Shown here: in pieces, positions 6,882-14,165 of the stretch
Position numbering within the stretch: position 1 is the first letter of the stretch
Layout of the letters: every line of letters begins with the position of its first letter
DNA from: Lachnospiraceae bacterium
GTDB taxonomy: Bacteria > Bacillota > Clostridia > Lachnospirales > Lachnospiraceae
Assembly (NCBI GenBank): GCA_900763175.1
Contig: CAAFJI010000309.1
Location: 1 to 20,368, forward strand
DNA: 20,368 bases
Direction of reading: 5' to 3'
The notes under the pieces: model-generated
Database searches by the model: none
What the model saw: only the letters and a program-made list of their open reading frames with translations
Told to the model about the DNA's origin: nothing
Made by a program: the position numbers and the translations under genes

Positions 6882-7237
6882 TATTCGTCACCTCCACACA
6901 TTACATCAGCAAGTTCTGCCAGCCCACTCTCCAGAGCTTCCAGTCGTTCTACTACTGTTGGTTCATTGTTTTCTTTCGCCTGGTCATTTATTGCATCGAT
7001 TTCGTTTTTACCTTCAGCGATTGCCCACCAGTACTCAAATTTATCTTCTACATCTTTTTGAGTTACTGTTCCTTTATGTCTGTACTGGACTTCCTCGCAT
7101 TCCCAGGACTGGTTTTTCATGTCCTGATCCTCTTTTTCCACCAGTTCCATGTTTTTTCTAAGGATAATATCTGTTCCATTCTCTACCGCATAGAGTTCAA
7201 TAGCAGGCGGTTTCTCTAAGTAAGATTCTTTTTTCAT
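6881..7237 (-). CDS. Phage hypothetical protein, acidic (118 aa)
   Basis: A TTG at 7243 is possible, but the ATG at 7237 is better placed, eight bases after AAAGGA. The product is acidic, with a short N-terminal basic patch, a central segment HKGTVTQKDVEDKFEYWWAIAEGKNEIDAIN and a C-terminal predicted helix (VVERLEALESGLAELADVM) that looks like a trimeric or dimeric coiled coil. The first 41 bases overlap the 3' end of the reverse transcriptase gene. Its place right after the RT prompted comparison with the DGR accessory protein Avd, but Avd is a basic four-helix bundle and this protein is acidic. It resembles small proteins of unknown role in clostridial tail modules. Confidence 0.7.
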   Translation of the reverse strand: MKKESYLEKPPAIELYAVENGTDIILRKNMELVEKEDQDMKNQSWECEEVQYRHKGTVTQKDVEDKFEYWWAIAEGKNEIDAINDQAKENNEPTVVERLEALESGLAELADVMCGGDE

Positions 7238-8453
7238 ATTCAATTTCCTTTCCGTGTTTGCTTACACTTACTGTGCATAATTTTAGTAGTTCTTTGAAAT
7301 CATATTTTTCTTCGAACTTTCTGCTGTTGCTATGTTTTACCCAGCCTTTATAAGCTGAAATTCGGCACGCTCTCCACCAGGGGATAAAACCTTTCTTTTT
7401 AAAATCCATCCAGGCACGGAGTACTTGCCTCCGTATTCTCCGAAACACTCTTCCTCGAATAATTGTGTATCTTCTCCGGACCACATAGCCCATCATATCA
7501 ACTCCGGGTGTTCTTTTCTTACTACCATTCTTCCTTACCTTGTGGTTTTCTCGTTCTTCATTGAGCGAAGCTATCTGGTAAAACTGCCAGATGTCCTTTA
7601 TCTTCAGCCCGAACTTATCATACGCCCAGGTTGTAGCTTTCTTCATGGCTTTCTTTAATTTCGACACATCTCCGTAAATCGTAAAATCATCCGCATAGCA
7701 CACGATTGCGTACACAAGCCGGTTACGCTTATTTCTGCGAATCTGCGCCTGCTCGTAGATATATCTCAATACGTAAGACATAATGTAATTAAAAAGCCAG
7801 GCTGGAAGATATCCTCCAATGCAAAGATGATTTCCGGGATAGTTACTCATCAATGCACCAAGAAACCATAGCAAAACTTTATTTTTACCTACATCCCGTT
7901 CCAACATTTTCATAACCACAGAAACTGTAACAGAAGGATAAGCTTTTGTTACATCTCCCTTCACAGCAACTACCTTCCCGTGGAATTTTCTCCGAAGAAG
8001 TCTTTCTATCTTTCTCTTTCCGGCAACGCCTCCCTTCTTAGGAATGCTACCATACTGAATCGGCATGATCTTGGTTCTGAATAATGGATTCAGCGCAAAC
8101 ACAGCGATATATTCAAAAACCTGCTGTTCTGGAGATTCCTGGCATATATCTCTGAGTTTTTGTGTCAATCCGTCAACTCTCTGGAATCGGCGAATTGGCC
8201 TTAAATGTAAGTCTCGGTTGATTATTCGCTGAGTTAGCATTTTTGCTACTGCGGTTTCTGCTTCCAGGGTTCTTTTCATATCCCCCAATAGCCTATCCTC
8301 TGTAATCTCATGTCTTGTAATCGTTCCTGTTTTGCAGAGCAGATGTTGAAAATCATTTCTACCCCGTTTATTCCGAAAACATTCTATAACGGCAACCTCA
8401 TTGAATTTCCAGTCCTCTATATTAACCGTCGCAGGTTTACAATATGTTTTCAA
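7197..8453 (-). CDS. Diversity-generating retroelement reverse transcriptase
   Basis: A 418-residue reverse transcriptase that should copy the template RNA with errors at adenines and feed mutagenic homing into the tail gene. Visible RT motifs in order: RDICQESPEQQVFEYIAVFALNPLF (about 101-125), YGSIPKKGG (134-142), VKGDVTKAYPSV with Asp167, CIGGYLPAW (211-219), VCYADDFTIYG with YADD at 253-256, GLKIKDIWQF, and MMGYVVRRRYTIIRGRVFRRIRR. The C-terminus is basic. No maturase, endonuclease or protease domain is attached. At the site where DGR enzymes normally have GxxxSQ it has Pro217-Ala218. The start is TTG with AGGAG eight bases upstream. It follows the TR and a 137-base spacer and overlaps the next gene. 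The DGR assignment rests mainly on the TR/VR pair beside it. Confidence 0.93.
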   Translation of the reverse strand: MKTYCKPATVNIEDWKFNEVAVIECFRNKRGRNDFQHLLCKTGTITRHEITEDRLLGDMKRTLEAETAVAKMLTQRIINRDLHLRPIRRFQRVDGLTQKLRDICQESPEQQVFEYIAVFALNPLFRTKIMPIQYGSIPKKGGVAGKRKIERLLRRKFHGKVVAVKGDVTKAYPSVTVSVVMKMLERDVGKNKVLLWFLGALMSNYPGNHLCIGGYLPAWLFNYIMSYVLRYIYEQAQIRRNKRNRLVYAIVCYADDFTIYGDVSKLKKAMKKATTWAYDKFGLKIKDIWQFYQIASLNEERENHKVRKNGSKKRTPGVDMMGYVVRRRYTIIRGRVFRRIRRQVLRAWMDFKKKGFIPWWRACRISAYKGWVKHSNSRKFEEKYDFKELLKLCTVSVSKHGKEIEYEKRILLRETACY

Positions 8454-8748
8454 AAATCAATCTCCTAAATCTCATCTGGTTACTTCCGTGGCTTTCCCTG
8501 CTGGTACTAGCCTCGTTGGTTTCAAGTTATTTTCGCACATAAGCGAGGATTGTACGGTGCAATGATTTTTATATACACTAACCTTAATGTACCAGTTGCT
8601 CCGAGGGAGCCGTTCCAGTTCGCATTGCCCGGATCATCATTCGAGTTACGACACGCAACGCCGGCATTGCCGCCGTTGTTCAAGTTGCCGAAGCACCACG
8701 CCGCACGAACGCCGGACGCAGCCGGAGAGCAGTAGAAGCCAGCCCCCA
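8454..8748 (-). ncRNA. DGR template RNA: TR plus 3' spacer
   Basis: The minus-strand stretch from the TR start (8748) to just before the reverse transcriptase start has no credible gene and should be the RNA template. After the TR a 137-base spacer (8590-8454) follows, close in length to the functional spacer of the Bordetella phage DGR. The TR end CTGGTAC (8595-8589) can pair with GTACCAG in the spacer (8507-8501), and inside that pair CCTCG (8548-8544) can pair with CGAGG (8515-8511). The AT-rich stretch upstream (about 8766-8794, with TATAAAT and TAAAAT) may hold a promoter for this RNA, but no clear -35 box is seen. RNA ends are inferred. Confidence 0.75.
8591..8748 (-). repeat. DGR template repeat (TR), 158 bp
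   Basis: It aligns without gaps to 8846-9003 (offset 255). In coding sense it has 24 adenines; 14 of these differ in the VR, against 2 differences at the other 134 positions. All but one adenine lie in the downstream part (8591-8686); the 46 bases 8687-8732 have none. Adenines are arranged as nine AAC/AAT codons plus an ACT in the frame of the target protein, the classic design because changes at the first two positions of AAY cannot make a stop codon. Confidence 0.95.
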
Positions 8749-8787
8749 GACACCGCACAACCCTAATTATTTTATTTATAGATAAGT

Positions 8788-8817
8788 AAGCAAAGGGGCT
8801 TACTGCCCCTCTTGCTT
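8788..8817. other. Strong hairpin between target gene and TR
   Basis: A 12-bp stem (AAGCAAAGGGGC, 8788-8799, with GCCCCT 8805-8810 and TTGCTT 8812-8817) has one bulged base and a five-base loop. It begins 28 bases downstream of the VR and 17 bases after the target stop codon. No T-run follows, so it is not a standard terminator. DGRs often have a hairpin or cruciform just after the VR that promotes homing; this is the best candidate here, although further from the VR than in the Bordetella phage. Confidence 0.6.
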
Positions 8818-8833
8818 CGCAATTCACCCCGTT

Positions 8834-10645
8834 TTAACCCTCTAAACCAGGTGCTCCGAGGGAGCCGCTCCAGTACGCAAGGCCCGGATCATCAAGCGAG
8901 GAACGACACGCAACGCCGGCACCGCCGCCGTAGTTCAAGGCGCCGAAGCACCACGCCGCACGAACGCCGGACGCAGCCGGAGAACAGTAGAAGCCAACCC
9001 CCACTCCAACGCCGCTTCCACTTGCATCAGTTGTCTCAGGCCAAAGAACGTCGTCATCAATAATATTGTCCGTGATGTATTTCCATGATCCTGTAGTCCC
9101 GGCTGGGAATGTAAGGTGTGCTCCTTCGATTTTTTCGTAATTTCCATTAATTGCAGAGCCAATTTTTGACTGATCGCAGCACTTAAAGCAATCAAAATTG
9201 TAATTCCCATCTGTATCCGTACTCCACTGCCATAATTCGTCAGAGACAATCATGTAGGATCCGTTCATAAATTCGATGCCCTGGATCATTCCAGGCTCTT
9301 TTCCAGAAGTCGGATCGTATCGACTGCCGTCCCTGCCACGTACATTATCATTCCATCCTGAGTAATATGGGCTTGTAGATATATAAGTGCTTCCAGCAGT
9401 TGTATCAAACGTTTTTCCGGCATTCACATACACAGCTGCATATTCTGTATCATTGATTGTTGCTTTTTCAATCTTTTCAATTAACGCTCCATCGCATACA
9501 GAGTAATTATATGGCTGATTTCTATCAGTTGAATCACCTTTTACGCCTATCATAACTGCTGATCCAGCGAACAGATTCGCAGCCTGAGCTACAGTTAAGA
9601 TTACACGTTCTACCCCTGTTTCACTAACTGCTGCCGTGTACTGATAGTTGTAATTTGTGCATCCTTCAAGCTTTCCAGAATTTCCTTTTCGGCCATACTT
9701 CAGGCGAATCATAGCATCCAGGAACTTAGGAAGGGATCCAGAAGTTCCGGAATACTGTGCTCCTCTATTTCTCCATTTCGCCACGCCTGTAGTATGTGAA
9801 GTACGATTGACCGGTTTCCGCCCGGTTCCGCAGGTGATCTTGCCATCAGATCCGATTCCGGCGTAGTACTTGGGGTGCGCCATATACTCATGTACTTTTC
9901 CGGTTCTGTCCGTGCCCTCTGGCCATCTCTTGTATCCTTCGGCAGGAGTACACCTGGTTTTTAGATATTTATAGTCATCGTCCTGCCATTCTCGCTTGTA
10001 TGTGTTTTTCTGTAAAACCCAGCACAAATGCTCTCCGGATCTTACATCTGCAGTATCGTCAACGTGCTCCACATAGTAGATTGTGTGGGACCCATCCTCA
10101 TTTTTTTCTGCTGACACTTCCAGACACCAGAACTGCGGAAGATGTGCAAAAGGATCGGATCCGACTGTTGATTCTGTGGACGGCGTGCATACAAGTCCGG
10201 TGGAATCATCTGTAAGTTCTCCGATCATGGATGTACTCTTTGAGTATCTTGGCGTGGTTACTCCGTGGACTCTTGTATCCTCCAGCACTGTTCCGAACCA
10301 TCTTTCCAGCATATCTGATTTTGAGTAGCGTTCCGGATCGTACTGGTACTTCCACCACTCTGTAAATAGAGTATCTACTTCTGTCTTTGATGTTGCAGCC
10401 GCAACTTTTCCTTTATATAAGAGATCTGCTGCAGTTCTTTCCTGTTCTTCCAATCTCGCTATTTTATTTTGTAGCTCCGGAATATCTTTGCTAAATCCCG
10501 GAAGTTCATCTTCGAGCTGTTTTTTCATCTTTCTGAATTCGATTGCTTTTCCAGAATTATTATCTTGGTTAGCATACAGCAATAATTCGTTTTCCGGAAT
10601 TTTTTCTGTTCTTGGCAGTTCGTTAAGATTTATTGTATTATCCAT
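8834..10645 (-). CDS. DGR target protein: variable tail/receptor-binding protein
   Basis: A 603-residue phage tail protein whose C-terminus is the DGR variable domain. The N-terminus (1-75) looks like an attachment segment with a coiled coil (PELQNKIARLEEQERTAADLLYKG). The middle contains WWKYQYDPERYSKSDMLERWFG and many aromatic, Gly-rich stretches of the kind seen in large DGR tail proteins. A Gly linker (SGSGVGVGVG) leads to the VR, residues 548-600, which has the C-type-lectin-like pattern GFYCSPAASGVRAAWCFG ... GVACR ... W.GSLG. Varied residues are 569, 572, 575, 582, 584, 589, 591, 593 and 599; Asn571 keeps the template state. GAGGTG stands eight bases before the ATG. The protein follows the tail endopeptidase gene, so it most likely sits at the tail tip and binds the host surface; the ligand is unknown. 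Confidence 0.93.
   Translation of the reverse strand: MDNTINLNELPRTEKIPENELLLYANQDNNSGKAIEFRKMKKQLEDELPGFSKDIPELQNKIARLEEQERTAADLLYKGKVAAATSKTEVDTLFTEWWKYQYDPERYSKSDMLERWFGTVLEDTRVHGVTTPRYSKSTSMIGELTDDSTGLVCTPSTESTVGSDPFAHLPQFWCLEVSAEKNEDGSHTIYYVEHVDDTADVRSGEHLCWVLQKNTYKREWQDDDYKYLKTRCTPAEGYKRWPEGTDRTGKVHEYMAHPKYYAGIGSDGKITCGTGRKPVNRTSHTTGVAKWRNRGAQYSGTSGSLPKFLDAMIRLKYGRKGNSGKLEGCTNYNYQYTAAVSETGVERVILTVAQAANLFAGSAVMIGVKGDSTDRNQPYNYSVCDGALIEKIEKATINDTEYAAVYVNAGKTFDTTAGSTYISTSPYYSGWNDNVRGRDGSRYDPTSGKEPGMIQGIEFMNGSYMIVSDELWQWSTDTDGNYNFDCFKCCDQSKIGSAINGNYEKIEGAHLTFPAGTTGSWKYITDNIIDDDVLWPETTDASGSGVGVGVGFYCSPAASGVRAAWCFGALNYGGGAGVACRSSLDDPGLAYWSGSLGAPGLEG
8846..9003 (-). repeat. DGR variable repeat (VR), 158 bp, inside the target gene
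   Basis: It is the copy of the TR at the 3' end of the 603-aa tail gene, ending four codons (including the stop) before the gene end. Changes relative to TR fall on adenines (coding sense) at 14 positions. The downstream end carries GCTCC-CTC-GGAGC, a small hairpin kept in both repeats, in the GC-rich stretch where the initiation-of-mutagenic-homing sequence is expected. The two non-adenine differences (8984, silent in Cys554; 8997, Ala to Val550) lie at the upstream edge. Confidence 0.95.
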
Positions 10646-10660
10646 ATGTTTTCACCTCAA

Positions 10661-12868
10661 TTAATTTGTTCCGACACATAGTATTGCGTCGCCTATTTTC
10701 AATGTCCCTTGTGCAGTTGTTACCTTTGCATTTCCCTGCGTCTCAAACTGTCCAATGACAACGCCTCCATATACATACTCACTATTTTTTACTGTAATGG
10801 CATATCCGTATCCTAGGATTTTTTCTTCCTTCTCGGTTCTTTTATACCATGAAAAACAGTTTTCGGGATATTCTTCTGTTGCCACCTTTCCATTTTTGTA
10901 CACAACAGCAGTAAGGGTGGTTGTGCCGTCATCATTTTTTTGATAACTCACATCGTATACAAGATTATTTTCCTTGACCCCGGATATTGCTTCTTTTGTT
11001 TCTGTTATGCTGATATTTAGACCATCAATTCCACTTTTAATTTCAGTTATCATGCCCGTCATACTATCCACGTTCGTCTTTAGCGATTCGTATACCTGGT
11101 TTAATGACTGATTTTCGCCGTCCAGCCAAATCCGATTGCTTTTTATCGTCTCCTCGCTTCCGTTAATTACAGAGAACAGGCTCTTTATATCCAGCTTCCC
11201 AGCGTTGATATTGGCGTCTTTGTTTACCATATCATCTACTACAAGTCCTTCTGGAACTGCTCCTGGCTTGATTCCTGTAGCGTCAATCAATATGCCTTTT
11301 CCTGTTTCGTCAAACAAAGAAAACGTAAAATTATCCTTGGCGTCCCTTCCAATCTGGATTCGCACAACATTGTTCTTATCACGGAATTGTTGTGTAGAGT
11401 CAGATATATCAATGCCTCCATCATCTGATATGATATGGAATTTGTTAGTACTGATTTCCCCGGCCAGGAGATCTGCTACTGATACAGATTTCATTACGGA
11501 ATTTCTTACCACTTCGTTTTCGATTGTTGCGTTCTTTGTGGTAATCATAATGGTTTTCAAATCTCCAATTCCAGCTTCACCAGCAAGGAGCTTCTTTATG
11601 TTGGCGTAATTTACATCAATGGTATTTACTCGTTCATGCTCAGCTTCCAGTTCCTTTATTTTTGCATATCTCAGATCTGCTTCTTCAGCCTTAATATAGT
11701 TTGTTTCAATCTGTCCAATAGACAACTTTATTTTGGAAAGGCTATCGTCCAGTGTGTTGTATTGGCCTTCTAATTTTTTTACCGCACTGCTTCCAGATAC
11801 TCCCTCATCGAAGTGCAGAATATCAGATACGTTAATTGTGCCGGTATAGTGGCCGTCATCACTGATTACCGTGTTGATAATCTCCTGTGCCGCCTGCAGC
11901 TTCTCCCTTGCTTCCTCAAAAGAAGGCATTTTATTGGCAAGCTCGCATTCGTCTTTCGTATGATCTTGCGGATACTGTGTGAGCTTTATGATCCTTTGCT
12001 TTTCTCTGATTTCAGTAGTGGCATCAATCAAGATGATGGTATCGCCTACAGAAAAGGAAAAAGTATCATATCCAGTTCTCTGTTTTGCCAGGTCAACAAT
12101 GCTTGCACTATACGATACTTCCGGTTTTGATAAGTCTTTCAACTTTGCAACCGCATCATCTTTTAGCGCTGTCGCATCCGTATAGGATTCATCTTTCCAG
12201 ATATACGTCTTTACCTTTTTCGTATACTGATAATTTTCGAGATAATTCTTGCCGCCATTTACGGATTCGATTGTCAGTCCGTCCTGGCCAATGGGAATGA
12301 TTCTCGTATAATAATCATACGAACTTCCTTTTCGCTGCAGGCTTTTGAGATTAAGTCCTGTAAGAAAAAAGGTTCCTTTATCCTGTCCTACCTGCTCATA
12401 AAACGACACCGTTTTCTTCTTGGTGTCATAGACAACCTCGCACATAAATGCCGTGCACAGTTTCTGTATCACGCCAAGCGTATTCGTCTGTAAAATCCCG
12501 GCATTTCTTTTCTTTGTCACCGTACATTCGCCCACGGTCCAGCCGGATCCAGCCAGGGCAAGCTTGGCCGCATCTGAAATTGTGGAATTTGTAATGCTAA
12601 AAGAGCTCCATGGTTTAGCTTCCAGTTCTTCCAGGTTTAAAACCGCCGTAAAAGAAAGGAATCCATCCGTACTTACGTTCTTTTCCTTTACCACATATTC
12701 ATCATCCTGGGTTTCGATATAATATTCCTCACCAATTTCATGGTATCGGGCCATATAGGTAAAGGAAAGTGTTCGATCTCCTGTAGTAACGTCGCTCTCG
12801 ATTTTCAGATCTTTATATTTGAAAATATGCCCTATGGCATTGTGGTCTGTATCGTATATCTTAAGCAT
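10661..12868 (-). CDS. Phage tail endopeptidase / tail-tip (Tal-like) protein
   Basis: The 735-residue protein has the order seen in prophage tail endopeptidases (Prophage_tail family). The N-terminal 330 residues have a baseplate-hub-like fold region (MLKIYDTDHNAIGHIFKYKDLKIES, EEYYIETQDDEYVVKE, FSVGDTIILIDATTEIREKQRIIKL). A long helical region with coiled coil follows (ADLRYAKIKELEAEHERVNTIDVNYANIKKLL), then repeated short stem modules (FSLFDETGKGILIDATGIKPGAVPEGLV) and a C-terminal small beta domain (GTTTLTAVVYKNGKVATEEYP). AAGGAGG precedes the ATG by five bases. It lies after Dit and the DUF1617-like gene, as in Siphoviridae-type tails, and should anchor the adhesion proteins encoded next. 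Peptidoglycan-cutting activity is not provable from the sequence. Confidence 0.85.
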   Translation of the reverse strand: MLKIYDTDHNAIGHIFKYKDLKIESDVTTGDRTLSFTYMARYHEIGEEYYIETQDDEYVVKEKNVSTDGFLSFTAVLNLEELEAKPWSSFSITNSTISDAAKLALAGSGWTVGECTVTKKRNAGILQTNTLGVIQKLCTAFMCEVVYDTKKKTVSFYEQVGQDKGTFFLTGLNLKSLQRKGSSYDYYTRIIPIGQDGLTIESVNGGKNYLENYQYTKKVKTYIWKDESYTDATALKDDAVAKLKDLSKPEVSYSASIVDLAKQRTGYDTFSFSVGDTIILIDATTEIREKQRIIKLTQYPQDHTKDECELANKMPSFEEAREKLQAAQEIINTVISDDGHYTGTINVSDILHFDEGVSGSSAVKKLEGQYNTLDDSLSKIKLSIGQIETNYIKAEEADLRYAKIKELEAEHERVNTIDVNYANIKKLLAGEAGIGDLKTIMITTKNATIENEVVRNSVMKSVSVADLLAGEISTNKFHIISDDGGIDISDSTQQFRDKNNVVRIQIGRDAKDNFTFSLFDETGKGILIDATGIKPGAVPEGLVVDDMVNKDANINAGKLDIKSLFSVINGSEETIKSNRIWLDGENQSLNQVYESLKTNVDSMTGMITEIKSGIDGLNISITETKEAISGVKENNLVYDVSYQKNDDGTTTLTAVVYKNGKVATEEYPENCFSWYKRTEKEEKILGYGYAITVKNSEYVYGGVVIGQFETQGNAKVTTAQGTLKIGDAILCVGTN

Positions 12869-12882
12869 AGGGCCTCCTTCTC

Positions 12883-13338
12883 TTATTCTTCAGAAATCAT
12901 AAAAATAAATGGATCTAGTTCTTCGCTTGTAAGTTCCAGTCCCTCAAACTGAGGCAGCGGTACTTTCTTAGGTTCAAAGTCAGTCTCCATTCTCTCCAGT
13001 TCCAAGAGTTTTTCCTGATATTCTTCCAGGCTTTTTCCGGGGCGTATGCTTACTTTCACAGGATTCATCTGTCGTTCTTCTGCTTCAGCGGCGTCTTTTT
13101 CAGCTTCCCATGCAGCCTGTTCCGCTTTCGTATCACGGTATTCTTCTATGATTGCATTTCTTGTTTCCACATACGGCTGGAGTGCCTGTCGGATGCCTTC
13201 CTTATTTTTGTTAATGGCATACGCCAGCTGGATTTTCCCGGAAAGGATTTTCTTTCCTGTCTCCTCAAAACTCTTTTTCTCCATTTCCTGGAATTTCTGG
13301 ATTCCAGAATAAACCGTCATCAGTTCCTGGTTCGTCAT
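12883..13338 (-). CDS. DUF1617-like phage protein
   Basis: A 151-residue, charged, largely helical protein. The N-terminal half matches the general pattern of DUF1617 proteins of Gram-positive phages: a leading helix, KIQLAYAINKNKEGIRQALQPYVETRNAIIEEY, then a long Glu/Ala-rich helix (EQAAWEAEKDAAEAEERQ). The C-terminal part has IRPGKSLEEYQEKLLELERMETDFEPKKVPL and a hydrophobic segment LDPFIFMISEE. AGGAGG precedes the start. It sits between Dit and the tail endopeptidase, 14 bases before the latter. The role is unknown; its fixed place suggests tail-tip assembly. The family assignment is from memory of pattern and context, not a search. Confidence 0.6.
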   Translation of the reverse strand: MTNQELMTVYSGIQKFQEMEKKSFEETGKKILSGKIQLAYAINKNKEGIRQALQPYVETRNAIIEEYRDTKAEQAAWEAEKDAAEAEERQMNPVKVSIRPGKSLEEYQEKLLELERMETDFEPKKVPLPQFEGLELTSEELDPFIFMISEE

Positions 13339-13406
13339 CTTTTAACTTCCTCCTCTTTTTCTGATTTTGACGATTATTTCGACATTCCTGTTGATTTTTT
13401 TCCTGA

Positions 13407-14165
13407 TTACATAAATCTTGGACGGTATTTGACTGTAATATCTATCCAGGTATTATTCAATGTAATTCTGTTGGTTCCTGGCATAAGTACCGGAAGGCTC
13501 CAGATGTCCACATCTGCTGATTTATTTGCCCCAGCTTCCGTGATTTTACCCGTCTCGCCATCTAGGATCACAGTCTTTCCTGCGCTTGTGTTTCGGATCG
13601 TTACTGGCAGGTTTTCGCCCGTATCTAGATTCCGATTGATTCCAGACACCGTAAATTCCGAGCTTGCAACCTGAGGCGTTATTTCTACGATGCAGGGGGT
13701 CTGGATGTTTCCCGGATTCGTGATCACGGTTTCTAGCACTCCGGAAGCAGATTCTGAATACGGTGATCCGTTCGGCTGCTCTGCATACTCATAGCATAAG
13801 AAATCAACCGTAATCTTTCCAACCTTGCTGGCCGTAACCCTGAGCCTGCCAAGCGGATTCTCTGTAAGCTCATTACTATTCATAAATCCGCAGAACTTAT
13901 GAGCAAAGCCATCCAGTTCTAAAACAACTTTCTCTGATACCATCTTTGAAAGCAGAGCACTGCAGTTTTGCAGGATTTCATTTCGATTGGAGCCGTATAC
14001 CAGGAATGTTATTTGCAGTGATTTAAAACCCAAGGAACCGCTCATCAGAAATGGCAGTGGGCTTCCCCGCTGCCATTCGCTTTCATTTGTGATACTTGAA
14101 AATCCAGGAGTTACATTCCACTGTTTCGCTCTGACTTCTGATATGTCCCAGCCGTTTATTTTCAT
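13407..14165 (-). CDS. Distal tail protein (Dit), Sipho_tail family
   Basis: A 252-residue protein of the siphophage Dit family, which forms the hexameric hub joining the tail tube to the tip. The N-terminal half (residues 1-130) has the short beta-strand pattern of the Dit core (MKINGWDISEVRAKQWNV, GFKSLQITFLVYGSNRNEIL, LLSKMVSEKVVLELDGFAHKFCGFM). The C-terminal half (140-250) looks like a galectin-like domain (NPGNIQTPCIVEITPQ, ... VILDGETGKITEAG, PGTNRITLNNTWIDITVKYRPRFM). The final segment resembles the conserved C-terminal strand of Dit and phage tail family proteins. Its ATG overlaps the TMP stop in an ATGA arrangement, so the two are translationally coupled. The position between TMP and the endopeptidase is diagnostic. 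Confidence 0.85.
   Translation of the reverse strand: MKINGWDISEVRAKQWNVTPGFSSITNESEWQRGSPLPFLMSGSLGFKSLQITFLVYGSNRNEILQNCSALLSKMVSEKVVLELDGFAHKFCGFMNSNELTENPLGRLRVTASKVGKITVDFLCYEYAEQPNGSPYSESASGVLETVITNPGNIQTPCIVEITPQVASSEFTVSGINRNLDTGENLPVTIRNTSAGKTVILDGETGKITEAGANKSADVDIWSLPVLMPGTNRITLNNTWIDITVKYRPRFM

Noticed and set aside
6881..7237. 118-aa protein as Avd
   Set aside because: It is acidic with a short C-terminal coiled coil, unlike the basic four-helix Avd, and lies after rather than before the RT.
7197..8453. Reverse transcriptase as a group II intron or retron
   Set aside because: No maturase domain, no intron RNA ends and no msr/msd layout are seen; the adjoining TR/VR pair fits a DGR.
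8522..8827. 101-codon minus-strand frame covering the TR
   Set aside because: It merely translates the template repeat in the target frame plus spacer; there is no ribosome binding site, and the TR serves as RNA template.
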